64,000 nt of DNA from Sphingobacterium endophyticum (GCF_009733535.1 NZ_SMMI01000006.1:124001-188000), one strand, 5' to 3'. Positions 29,001 through 36,001 are shown, counted from the first letter of the stretch. Translations and numbers: made by a program. Notes: generated by a model from the sequence alone, not told the origin.

Positions 29001-29524
29001 CGAGTCCTTCAAGAGGGAATAACAAGGACTTTACCGATAGTCCCGGTGATTTTTCCAACGATTTTAATTTTACAGGTGAACTGGAAGATGCAAGATTGGT
29101 AGCCATGAATAAAAGCTCTGCTTCACAAACAGAAACAACCCTGGCAGATAAGGAAATCAAAATTAAAACAGTGATTAACAAGATGGAATATGATGTTAAT
29201 AACTTTTCTGTCAAAGCAGGATCTACTTTGAAAATTGTTTTCGAAAACCCTGATCATATGCAACATAACATCCTGATTTTAAAACAGGGAAGCCTTGAAA
29301 GAGTTGGAAAAGCTGCTGATGAATTAGCTACTCAACAAAATGCTGCAGAATTGCAATATATTCCAAACAGCACAGATGTTTTGTTCAGCACACCGTTAGT
29401 AGATCCGGGTAAAACATTCGAATTGAATATTAAAGTACCTAATCAGGTTGGTGATTATCCTTTTGCCTGTACATTTCCTGGTCACTGGAGAATTATGAAT
29501 GGCGTGATGAAGGTCACGAAGTGA
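26033..29524 (+). CDS. ThuA-dehydrogenase propeller-HEAT-LamG-like-cupredoxin lipoprotein
   Basis: This 1163-residue lipoprotein (Cys20 in TAWGC) is a second fusion built on the same plan as the SGNH protein. It has a ThuA domain (~29-240, with FIPIHSASFCF and YTAFGHDERTF), a propeller (~277-640, with DTDNDGKAD and DTNGDDKAD) and HEAT-like repeats (~655-860). A concanavalin-like beta-sandwich follows (~883-1025) and resembles the DUF1080/LamG fold. The cupredoxin (~1041-1163) has His1078, Cys1146, His1151 and Met1155. The His-Cys distance, 68 residues, is identical in both fusions. ThuA proteins are linked to keto-disaccharide metabolism. There is no CxxCH haem motif. Confidence 0.87.
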   Translation: MNRIFKLLLIFLIALTAWGCNEDNKPRRLELFFLGHDSKHHDSELLADILSKEYFEDGINITYSNDPEDLLRPDLEKFDGLILYANHDTISSSQAKALLDYVASGKGFIPIHSASFCFRNSDEVVKLIGGQFKSHEGGSFGAEIIKPEHPAMQGLSPFVTEWDETYVHHLLADDIDVLMERVDTSHREPYTWVKDYGKGRVFYTAFGHDERTFRNPGFIKLVKNGILWAVGEKAVDRMKKYVIAKPTYEEARMPNYERRNPPPRYQHPLSPEESQTLVQVPVGFRLELFASEPEIKKPIAMDWDERGRLWIIETIDYPNTVKSDKGKGGDRITICEDTDNDGKADKFTVFAEGLNLPTSLVFADGGVIVAQAPHFLFLKDTNGDDKADVRKVLIDGWGTFDTHAGPSNLKYGIDNKIWGTVGYSGFEGTIAGKPLKFGSGAYKFDPLVKDFEYLGNTTNNTWGLGFSEDADVFISTANNEHSNFLAISARYYEKANLRERGIEKIDGHYKIHELTKELRQVDVFGGFTAATGHNLYTARAFPKEYWNRVAFIAEPTGRLIHRHILEQHGSGFKEKGDGWNVVASSDNWFGPVEAKVGPDGSLWFLDWYNFIIQHNPTPEGFDNGEGNAYIDPLRDNKKGRIYRLVYEDAGKQKTYKLDRKKTSDLLNALESDNMFWRLTAQRLLVEGKDKSVAKSLHKLIGNKNVDEVNVNGGAIHAIWTLHGLGLLSGEDDASTTVVLEALRHPAAGVRKAAIQALPNTPENAQKIISSGMLTDKDLRVRLAAILYLADSSPSPQIGKAIFEAVQQPENEKDKWLFHSLLIAGAVHQQAFVDEYQNKLGNLDLSNVSGSLAERIILGNNMTVFSSGTSFSGVIPPNQVPDLSGQEIHFTAAVKQKDKKPKEGVLMSYGNKTNGYIVFVKDGNLQFRVNQMGRQSIIKTTKQLPAAFNVKTSLLSDGKMVINIDGNKEAEGQSSGTFKEKPNGFIMFGKASPSRGNNKDFTDSPGDFSNDFNFTGELEDARLVAMNKSSASQTETTLADKEIKIKTVINKMEYDVNNFSVKAGSTLKIVFENPDHMQHNILILKQGSLERVGKAADELATQQNAAELQYIPNSTDVLFSTPLVDPGKTFELNIKVPNQVGDYPFACTFPGHWRIMNGVMKVTK

Positions 29525-29543
29525 TGTAAAAAAGTTTTGGAAT

Positions 29544-29585
29544 AAAAAAGGAGAACTGATTCAATGAGTCAGTTCTCCTTTTTTT
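29544..29585. terminator. Bidirectional intrinsic terminator
   Basis: AGGAGAACTGA (29549-29559) pairs with TCAGTTCTCCT (29569-29579) around a nine-base loop, flanked by an A-run on the left and a T-run to 29585. It ends the plus-strand ThuA gene and also the minus-strand tRNA transcript. Confidence 0.9.
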
Positions 29586-29586
29586 G

Positions 29587-29658
29587 TAGCCCCGAGCAGA
29601 ATCGAACTGCTATCAAATGTTTAGGAAACATCTATTCTATCCGTTGAACTACAGGGCC
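29587..29658 (-). tRNA. tRNA-Arg (anticodon CCT)
   Basis: The minus strand folds into a complete cloverleaf. The acceptor GGCCCTG pairs with CGGGGCT (two G-T wobbles). The D-stem is GTTC with GAAT, and the anticodon stem GATGT pairs with ACATT around loop TTCCTAA, giving anticodon CCT (reads AGG). The T-arm is AGCAG-TTCGATT-CTGCT and the discriminator is A. CCA is not encoded. No integrase or flanking direct repeat was seen, so no island junction is claimed. Confidence 0.93.
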
Positions 29659-29691
29659 GAGCTGCAAAATTATTATTTTATAGACTTTGCG

Positions 29692-29699
29692 CAAATTTA
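29692..29699 (-). promoter_or_regulatory. Candidate -7 element for tRNA-Arg
   Basis: The minus strand reads TAAATTTG, matching the Bacteroidota TAnnTTTG consensus, 33 bases upstream of the tRNA 5' end. No convincing -33 TTG was found at the usual spacing. Confidence 0.4.
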
Positions 29700-29889
29700 T
29701 TTTCAATGTAGCTTAAAATAATTATGTCATATCTTACTATAATAACGCCACAAATGAATTGAACATTGAATATTAGATATCAATGGTAAAATTCAACTAA
29801 AACATAGAACTATTTGATAATCAAATTAAATCAATTTTGTGATATAAATCATATTTATAAATGACACTGCTTTTAAATAGACAAAACCA

Positions 29890-29904
29890 ATAGTTAATAG
29901 CTAA
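29890..29904 (+). promoter_or_regulatory. OxyR-like half-site upstream of ahpC
   Basis: ATAGTTAATAGCTAA fits the OxyR pattern ATAGnTnnnAnCTAT except for its last base. It ends 29 bases before the -7 element of ahpC, a typical activator position. The second half-site is poor, and the region is AT-rich, so chance is possible. Confidence 0.3.
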
Positions 29905-29933
29905 TATCAATAGAAAAAGGACGTTAAAAGTCG

Positions 29934-29941
29934 TATCTTTG
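29934..29941 (+). promoter_or_regulatory. -7 promoter element of ahpC
   Basis: TATCTTTG matches TAnnTTTG exactly and lies 27 bases before the ahpC ATG, predicting a short leader. The -33 TTG is not evident, which fits an activator-dependent promoter. Confidence 0.55.
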
Positions 29942-29968
29942 TATCACAAAAAAGAAAAGAAAAATATT

Positions 29969-30601
29969 ATGAGTTTTACAGGTAAAAATTTTCCGAACAT
30001 TACAGTAGATGCTATTGACTATTTAGGTGACAACTTCACATTGAATTTGTTTGAAAAAGCACAACAAGAGAACAAGAAGATTATTTTATTTTGGTATCCA
30101 AAAGACTTCACTTTTGTTTGTCCTACAGAGTTACATGCATTCCAAGAAGCTGTTGCGGAGTTCGAGAAAAGAAACACAATCGTAATCGGCGCATCATGTG
30201 ATTCAGCAGAGGTTCACTTTGCATGGTTAAACACTGCGAAAGACAACGGTGGTATCGAAGGTGTTGAATACCCTATCATTGCTGACACAAACCGTAATTT
30301 ATCTAGTGTGTTAGGTATTTTAGAGATGAAAGAGATCGAGCACCCTGAGTACGGAACATTAGTTGAAGGTTCAGCAGTATCATACCGTGCTACTTACCTG
30401 ATCGATGAGACTGGTAAAGTATTCCATGAGTCAGTAAACGATATGCCTTTAGGTCGTAACGTAAAAGAATACATCCGTTTAATTGATGCATATACACATG
30501 TTCAAAAACACGGAGAAGTGTGCCCAGCAAACTGGGAAGAAGGTAAAGAAGCGATGAGCGCTACACGTGATGGCGTTGCTTCATACTTATCACACAACTA
30601 A
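29969..30601 (+). CDS. ahpC: Typical 2-Cys peroxiredoxin (AhpC/Prx1)
   Basis: This 210-residue thiol peroxidase reduces H2O2, alkyl hydroperoxides and peroxynitrite in the cytoplasm. The peroxidatic Cys51 lies in FTFVCPTELHAF and the resolving Cys185 in GEVCPANW. The ATG at 29969 (MSFTGKNFPN) is chosen over an upstream TTG. The thioredoxin and a small conserved protein follow, after a hairpin that may reduce read-through. No AhpF is present, so the following thioredoxin is the likely reductant. The gene has a good -7 promoter element and a possible OxyR half-site. Confidence 0.97.
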   Translation: MSFTGKNFPNITVDAIDYLGDNFTLNLFEKAQQENKKIILFWYPKDFTFVCPTELHAFQEAVAEFEKRNTIVIGASCDSAEVHFAWLNTAKDNGGIEGVEYPIIADTNRNLSSVLGILEMKEIEHPEYGTLVEGSAVSYRATYLIDETGKVFHESVNDMPLGRNVKEYIRLIDAYTHVQKHGEVCPANWEEGKEAMSATRDGVASYLSHN

Positions 30602-30616
30602 TATTCCCCCTAACAG

Positions 30617-30643
30617 AAGAGGAGGATTATCCTCCTCTTTTTT
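30617..30643 (+). terminator. Intrinsic terminator or attenuator after ahpC
   Basis: AAGAGGAGGA (30617-30626) pairs with TCCTCCTCTT (30630-30639) across a tight loop, followed by T to 30643. The thioredoxin start is only 26 bases beyond, so it probably sets a higher ahpC than trx mRNA level. Confidence 0.85.
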
Positions 30644-30669
30644 ATTCTACCCATTTAAAAAGAAATATC

Positions 30670-30984
30670 ATGTTAGAAGAATTAAGCTCAGACAACTTAC
30701 AGGATGTCATCAACAGTAACGATACTGTGATGGTTCAATATGCTGCTTCTTGGTGTGGTAACTGCCGCATTATGAAGCCTAAATTCAAAAAATTAGCTGG
30801 CGAGAATGAAAATGTTAAATTCGTAATCGTTGATGCAGAGAAATTCCCTGAATCAAGAAAATTAGCTAACGTAAACAACTTACCTACATTTGCAGCTTTT
30901 AAAGGCGGAAAATTGGTAAATCAAGTACAAACAAATAAAATCGAAGGATTAACAGATCTATTAAATGAAGTTACCAATAATTAA
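30670..30984 (+). CDS. Thioredoxin-family protein
   Basis: This is a 104-residue single-domain thioredoxin. The active site is WCGNC (Cys29 and Cys32), rather than the classical WCGPC. The cis-Pro segment NNLPTFAAF is intact. It has no signal peptide, so it is cytoplasmic and most likely reduces the AhpC encoded 68 bases upstream. Its 3' end overlaps the DUF6952-like gene by 20 bases, which indicates translational coupling. Confidence 0.93.
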   Translation: MLEELSSDNLQDVINSNDTVMVQYAASWCGNCRIMKPKFKKLAGENENVKFVIVDAEKFPESRKLANVNNLPTFAAFKGGKLVNQVQTNKIEGLTDLLNEVTNN

Positions 30985-31222
30985 ACATCTTACAGAATTT
31001 ATTGCAGAGAACGACGCTGACTTCGTTTTAGAAACTATTGAAACACTAGAGTCGTTGACTGAAGTTTCGCAACTTAAAGATGAAGAACTAGATGTTATTG
31101 GTGAATTAATCTCCAATATGTATGGCGCCATTGAAGTCAACAAATTGGTTCAAGAAGGAATGCCGCAAAAAGAAGCCTTAAACACCTTTATGAAGCGTGT
31201 TTTAGGTTCAATTGACAAGTAA
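30965..31222 (+). CDS. Small conserved protein, DUF6952-like
   Basis: This 85-residue acidic, helical protein without signal peptide or membrane segment resembles the DUF6952 family found next to thioredoxins in Bacteroidota. It contains no Cys, so it is not itself a redox relay. It starts inside the thioredoxin gene (20-base overlap), and a partner or regulator role for the peroxiredoxin/thioredoxin pair is inferred. The family name is from memory of similar loci. No function is known. Confidence 0.75.
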   Translation: MKLPIIKHLTEFIAENDADFVLETIETLESLTEVSQLKDEELDVIGELISNMYGAIEVNKLVQEGMPQKEALNTFMKRVLGSIDK

Positions 31223-31264
31223 TTCACATAAACAACTCATAAAGTCATTAAGTTGACAATTATT

Positions 31265-31316
31265 CTTTTCCACAAAAACCTGTGCATAACTGTGTTTTTG
31301 TGGAAAAGTTTTTTTT
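31265..31316. other. Hairpin with three DnaA-box-like sequences
   Basis: Two perfect 15-base arms (31265-31279 and 31294-31308) enclose a 14-base loop and are followed by eight T. The arms contain TTTTCCACA (31266-31274) and its reverse complement TGTGGAAAA (31299-31307). The loop holds TGTGCATAA (31281-31289), which is the consensus DnaA box TTATGCACA on the minus strand. The element sits in a 296-base AT-rich gap (31223-31518) that has no other recognisable feature. It may be an origin element, a DnaA-binding cluster, or simply the terminator of the ahpC-trx operon. Confidence 0.5.
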
Positions 31317-31518
31317 AAATACCTCCTATAAAGAGATTGAATTATATTACTTTTATATTCATTAAAGGTTAGACCAAAAAAAAGCGCATCATCCTGCTAA
31401 AAATGAACCATGGTTAATTCCCTTGGTTTCAAGTCGAAGATTTTTAATTGTTGGTAAAAGGAATCAAAATATTTTGGTTCCTTTTATTTTTTTAGGTCGA
31501 ATCTTATTACTTTTAAAT

Positions 31519-33957
31519 ATGAATAACAGATTCTTAGGCCTATTTTTCCTATTTATTTCTTTTTTAACCGTTGCTAATGCCCAGCAGAGCAACTCTTCAG
31601 CCCTTATCAAACTCAAGATTGATAAATTAAACACCTTAGGTACCGCACTTTATTTTGCAGCACACCCGGATGATGAAAATACCCGGCTGATTGCTTACTT
31701 AGCAAATGATCGCAAATATAGAACAGCCTACCTATCCTTAACACGAGGTGATGGTGGTCAAAATCTTTTGGGGACAGAACAGGGCATTGAGCTTGGATTG
31801 GTAAGGACACAGGAACTTTTGGCGGCAAGGCGAATTGATCAGGGTGAGCAATTATTCTCTGCAGCTTATGATTTCGGATTTTCAAAAACCCATGAGGAAA
31901 CATTTTCGTTTTGGAAAAAAGACGATATTCTCCGCGAGGCAGTATTCCTAATAAGGAAATTACAACCTGATGTCATCATCAATAGGTTTCCACCAGATAG
32001 TCGTGGAGGCCACGGTCACCACCAAGCATCAGCCATTCTTGCCAAGGAAGCTTTTGAGGCCGCTGGAGATCCCACAAAATTCCCTGAACAACTTAAAGAT
32101 CTAAAACCATGGAAGGCAAAGCGCCTGGTATGGAATACCGCAAATTTTGGAGGAATGAATAATACTTCCGACAGCCAGCTAAAGGTTGTTTTAAGCGATT
32201 ATAACCCCCTTCTAGGCTATTCTTATGGTGAATTATCGGCTATGAGTAGATCGCAGCATAAAAGCCAGGGATTCGGATCTGCAGCCAACAGAGGCTCAAC
32301 GACGGAATACTTTGACCATGTTGCTGGAGAAAAAGCTAAGGAGGATCTCTTTGATGGAGTCAACACGACTTGGGAACGACTTGCCGAACCAACAAAAAAT
32401 ATTGAGCAAAAGATTCAAGAAATTCAATCGACATACAACATTAACCATCCTGAAAATTCCATCCGTAATTTAATAGAATTACATGGAATGGTTAAAAAAT
32501 TAAATCCCTCTGTATACCGTGACAATAAAATCCAAGATATTGAAGACATTATCCTTTCCTGTGCAGGTATTGTCGCTGAGTCTATAGTTTCTCAGCCAAA
32601 CTTTGTAATTGATCAAGCATTCCCGGTAAATAATGAGGTGATCAAAAGAGTTGCCGATGTTGAGGTCAAAGTTCTTTCTATAGACGGAAAGAACATCTCA
32701 GAAGTCCTGCCTGCCAATGAAACTAAAAAATATACAGAAACTAAATCAATCAAACATTGGACACAGCCTTATTGGTTAGAAAAACCTAACTCATTGGGCA
32801 AATTTGATATTGAAGACAAAAACTTTGGGCATCCTGAAAACACGGATAATCCGCAGACAATATTTATCCTTGAAGTTGCCGGGTTACCTATTCAGATCAA
32901 TCGACCTATTGAATTTAGATTTGTTGACCCTGTTCGTGGCGAGGTATACCAACCTATATCCATATCACCTATTTTAACTGGAAGTATTAGTTCTAATCAG
33001 GCATTACTAAAAACTGGAGATAAAAAGTCAATCAGCTTGACCATTAAAAACAATAGTGACCAAACTCAAAAAGCAGAACTTACATTTAAACAGAGCGATG
33101 GCTTATTGATTTCACCAAATTCGACATCCATTGAGCTTGCTCCAAACCAAAGTGTCAGTAAAACTTTTGAACTATCAAATCCAAAAAATACGGCTGCTAG
33201 CGCAGTTCAACCTATGCTGAATAATCAACCTATTTTCGACTTTAAGAAGATAGCTTATCAGCATATTCCGGATATAACTTGGTTTCCTCCGGTAAGTTTG
33301 AAGGTGAAAGCGTTAGAAATTAGCAATCCTTTGAAAAAAATTGGTTATATTCATGGGGCTGGAGATTTAGTTCCTTCAGCATTGGAAAACATTGGAGTGC
33401 AAGTAGACCTGTTAAATAGCAATTTACTTGCAAGCACTAACTTAAATCAATACGATGCAATTATTATTGGGATCAGGGCATTTAATGTAAGTCCAAATGC
33501 CAACCAATGGTTTCCTATTCTATTAAATTATGTAGAAAATGGTGGCACCGTGTTAGCACAATATAATGTGAATTCGCGGATGAGCACAAATAAACTTGGG
33601 CCATATCCATTTGAAATAAATAGAGAGAGGGTTACGGAGGAAGATGCAAAAGTAACTTTTACCGATCCTGGAGACCCGATATTGAATTATCCTAACAAAA
33701 TCACAGAAAAGGATTTTGAAGGATGGGTACAAGAAAGAGGCTTATATTTCGCAACGAATATATCTCCAGAGTACCGCACTCCGTTGATCATGGGAGATAA
33801 AAATGAGCAGCAAAACAAGGGGTCATTACTCGTTGCAAACTATGGAAAAGGAAAGTTCGTTTATGCGCCATTGGCATTTTTTAGACAATTGCCCGCAGGA
33901 GTACCCGGAGCAACAAGATTATTTGTAAATTTGCTGGCTAAGAACGAAAAAAACTAA
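31519..33957 (+). CDS. Secreted PIG-L/LmbE-family deacetylase, multidomain
   Basis: This 812-residue exported protein has a signal peptide ending near residue 21 (TVANAQ). The PIG-L (LmbE) zinc deacetylase domain covers residues ~40-240: AAHPDDE (48-53) and RGGHGHHQA (about 161-169) give the metal His/Asp residues. A beta-sandwich middle region (~510-600) and a C-terminal Rossmann/GATase-like part (~640-812) follow. The family removes N-acetyl groups from GlcNAc-type sugars, and secreted large members occur in Bacteroidota. The ATG at 31519 is chosen because it creates the signal peptide. The gene is followed after seven bases by a small membrane protein and then a symporter. Confidence 0.88.
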   Translation: MNNRFLGLFFLFISFLTVANAQQSNSSALIKLKIDKLNTLGTALYFAAHPDDENTRLIAYLANDRKYRTAYLSLTRGDGGQNLLGTEQGIELGLVRTQELLAARRIDQGEQLFSAAYDFGFSKTHEETFSFWKKDDILREAVFLIRKLQPDVIINRFPPDSRGGHGHHQASAILAKEAFEAAGDPTKFPEQLKDLKPWKAKRLVWNTANFGGMNNTSDSQLKVVLSDYNPLLGYSYGELSAMSRSQHKSQGFGSAANRGSTTEYFDHVAGEKAKEDLFDGVNTTWERLAEPTKNIEQKIQEIQSTYNINHPENSIRNLIELHGMVKKLNPSVYRDNKIQDIEDIILSCAGIVAESIVSQPNFVIDQAFPVNNEVIKRVADVEVKVLSIDGKNISEVLPANETKKYTETKSIKHWTQPYWLEKPNSLGKFDIEDKNFGHPENTDNPQTIFILEVAGLPIQINRPIEFRFVDPVRGEVYQPISISPILTGSISSNQALLKTGDKKSISLTIKNNSDQTQKAELTFKQSDGLLISPNSTSIELAPNQSVSKTFELSNPKNTAASAVQPMLNNQPIFDFKKIAYQHIPDITWFPPVSLKVKALEISNPLKKIGYIHGAGDLVPSALENIGVQVDLLNSNLLASTNLNQYDAIIIGIRAFNVSPNANQWFPILLNYVENGGTVLAQYNVNSRMSTNKLGPYPFEINRERVTEEDAKVTFTDPGDPILNYPNKITEKDFEGWVQERGLYFATNISPEYRTPLIMGDKNEQQNKGSLLVANYGKGKFVYAPLAFFRQLPAGVPGATRLFVNLLAKNEKN

Positions 33958-33964
33958 AAATATA

Positions 33965-34162
33965 ATGGAAAATCAGATCGAAAACTCAAAAGAAATCAAC
34001 GTTAAAGGAATTATCTTATTAGTAGGTACCGTATTAGGTGCACTTACAGCTTGGGTTGCTAATGAAACATTTTTGGGCTTAGTAGGAGGTTTAGTTGGTG
34101 GATTAATTTTCGCAATTATCTTCATTACGGCTTTATTACCAAATAAAACGCATGACAGATAA
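33965..34162 (+). CDS. Small two-helix membrane protein
   Basis: This 65-residue protein has two predicted transmembrane helices (GIILLVGTVLGALTAWVA and, after a short turn, GLVGGLVGGLIFAIIFITAL). The second is glycine-zipper-like (GGLVGGL). The C-terminus is basic. It sits between the secreted deacetylase and a 39-residue single-helix protein that starts inside its last 11 bases. No family is recognised. An accessory role for the symporter or deacetylase is inferred from the operon. Confidence 0.75.
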   Translation: MENQIENSKEINVKGIILLVGTVLGALTAWVANETFLGLVGGLVGGLIFAIIFITALLPNKTHDR

Positions 34163-34271
34163 AGGACTACCGCCATTCGTACGAAGCTGGAGACAATTTT
34201 ACTGGATAATTGTACTCTGGTTAGTCGTTTGCATAGTTCTCATGTATATTTTTACTGAATATTTTGGATGA
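34152..34271 (+). CDS. 39-aa single-helix membrane protein, symporter accessory candidate
   Basis: This short gene encodes 39 residues: a charged head (MTDKGLPPFVRSWRQF), one hydrophobic helix (YWIIVLWLVVCIVLMYIF) and a short tail. Its ATG overlaps the previous gene by 11 bases. Its stop TGA (34269-34271) overlaps the ATG of the symporter (34268-34270) as ATGA, a classic coupling arrangement. The layout resembles the small helix subunits (DUF4212, YhdT) paired with sodium/solute symporters in other bacteria, but homology is not shown. Confidence 0.72.
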   Translation: MTDKGLPPFVRSWRQFYWIIVLWLVVCIVLMYIFTEYFG

Positions 34272-35974
34272 GTAGTATCGATTGGATAGTACTCATCCTT
34301 ACCTTGCTGACCATCGTTTTGTATGGTCTTTACAAAAGCAAGAACGTCAAAACTATTGACGGTTATATCCTTAGTGACCGTTCCTTACCTTGGTACACAG
34401 TCGGTCTATCAGTAATGGCAACACAAGCCAGCGCTATCACCTTTCTTTCCGCACCTGGACTTGCCTATTCTTCTGGAATGAGCTTCGCTCAATTCTATTT
34501 TGGGCTACCATTGGCAATGATTGTACTCTGTATTACTTTTGTCCCCATATTTCATAAACTTAAAGTTTACACAGCTTATGAGTTTTTGGAAAAGAGGTTT
34601 GATGTAAATACAAGGGTATTAACCGCGGCTCTATTTCTCATCCAACGCGGTATCTCAACAGGGATAACCATTTTCGCTCCTGCCATAATCCTTTCAACCA
34701 TACTGAACATTGATTTAGTAATGACTACCATTGGAATAGGGACTTTAGTAGTTATCTACACGGTTTATGGAGGAACAAAAGCAGTGTCATACACCCAACT
34801 ATTGCAGATGTCCATCATCTTTGGAGGATTATTATTAGCAGGAGTTTTGGTCGTTCATTTGTTGCCAGAAGATATTGGTTTCAAGGAGGCCCTTCACATA
34901 GCCGGAAAATCAGGAAAAGCAAACGCTATTGACTTCAAGTTTGATCTAAACAATCAATACACTGTATGGACAGGGTTAATCGGTGGATTTTTCCTACAAC
35001 TCTCCTATTTTGGAACTGACCAAAGTCAGGTGGGGAGATATTTAACTGGTTCATCTGTAAAAGAAAGTCGGTTGGGACTATTGATGAATGGACTCTTAAA
35101 GGTTCCTATGCAATTTTGTATTCTATTGATCGGGATCTTAGTATTTGCTTATTATCAATACCATACTCCACCTTTATTTTTCAATGAACGGGTAATCAAC
35201 AAGCTTGAGAACAGCGAACATCGACAGGAATATGAGGTTATCAAGCAAAAACATGAGTCATTAAGCCAGGAAAAAACGGTTTATATTAACCAACTTACAG
35301 ACGCTCTAAAGGCAGATGAAGAGGATAAGATTGATGCCGCAAGGGCTGAACTGTTGAAATTCAATGAGGATGATAAAAAACTTCGCGAAGACCTGGTTGC
35401 TCTGATCGAAAAAAACGACCCCACCGCAGATACCAATGACAACAATTATATCTTCCTGCGATTTGTGACCGATACGTTTCCTAAGGGCTTAATTGGATTG
35501 TTGATAGCCATTATTTTCTTGGCATCTATGGGAGCTACGGCCAGCGCCATTAATTCATTGTCTTCCACTACTGTAATTGACATTTATAAGCGTTTTGTTA
35601 AAAAAACCGCCCAGGATTCACACTATTTAAAGGTTTCTAGGATTACAACATTATGCTGGGGAGTATTTACAATAGGAATAGCCCTGTATTCAAGTCAACT
35701 GGGCAATCTTTTGGAAGCCGTTAATATCTTAGGTTCCCTATTCTACGGCACTATTCTTGGAATTTTCTTAGTCGCTTTTTATGTTAAAGGAATTGGCGGT
35801 AAGGCTGTCTTTTGGTCAGCAATAATAACAGAAATCATAATCATAGGAATTTGGAGTTTAGATGTAGTTGCTTTCTTATGGTTAAACCTTATTGGCTGCG
35901 CCCTGCTAATTCTAATCAGCTTAATCCTACAGTTTTTTATTGGCAAAAATACCGGTGAAATAAAAACCGTTTAG
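34268..35974 (+). CDS. Sodium:solute symporter (SSS family)
   Basis: This 568-residue inner-membrane transporter of the SLC5/SSS family has many hydrophobic helices and the motif segment TYAFLSAPG-like AITFLSAPGLAYSSGMS. A large hydrophilic insertion of about 95 residues (about 300-395) separates two helix groups; it is rich in Glu, Lys and Asp and predicted to be coiled coil. Substrate is probably a sugar or sugar acid coming from the deacetylase-dependent breakdown, by inference. It is translationally coupled to the 39-residue protein. The stop lies inside a hairpin that terminates the convergent minus-strand operon. Confidence 0.92.
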   Translation: MSSIDWIVLILTLLTIVLYGLYKSKNVKTIDGYILSDRSLPWYTVGLSVMATQASAITFLSAPGLAYSSGMSFAQFYFGLPLAMIVLCITFVPIFHKLKVYTAYEFLEKRFDVNTRVLTAALFLIQRGISTGITIFAPAIILSTILNIDLVMTTIGIGTLVVIYTVYGGTKAVSYTQLLQMSIIFGGLLLAGVLVVHLLPEDIGFKEALHIAGKSGKANAIDFKFDLNNQYTVWTGLIGGFFLQLSYFGTDQSQVGRYLTGSSVKESRLGLLMNGLLKVPMQFCILLIGILVFAYYQYHTPPLFFNERVINKLENSEHRQEYEVIKQKHESLSQEKTVYINQLTDALKADEEDKIDAARAELLKFNEDDKKLREDLVALIEKNDPTADTNDNNYIFLRFVTDTFPKGLIGLLIAIIFLASMGATASAINSLSSTTVIDIYKRFVKKTAQDSHYLKVSRITTLCWGVFTIGIALYSSQLGNLLEAVNILGSLFYGTILGIFLVAFYVKGIGGKAVFWSAIITEIIIIGIWSLDVVAFLWLNLIGCALLILISLILQFFIGKNTGEIKTV

Positions 35975-35990
35975 ATTTTCTTCTAAACGG
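35962..35990 (-). terminator. Minus-strand terminator embedded in the symporter 3' end
   Basis: CCGTTTAGA (35967-35975) pairs with TCTAAACGG (35982-35990); on the minus strand the hairpin is followed by a T-run (complement of 35962-35966). It ends the amidase operon. The left arm covers the symporter stop codon. Confidence 0.75.
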
Positions 35991-36001
35991 CTTACCATGA
36001 A

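Noticed and set aside
29587..29658. tRNA-Arg as an integration site for a genomic island
   Set aside because: No integrase, direct repeat or tRNA 3'-end duplication is visible near it.
29890..29915. Period-7 AATAG repeats read as a CRISPR or direct-repeat array
   Set aside because: Only three or four degenerate AT-rich units, without spacers; better explained as promoter-region sequence.
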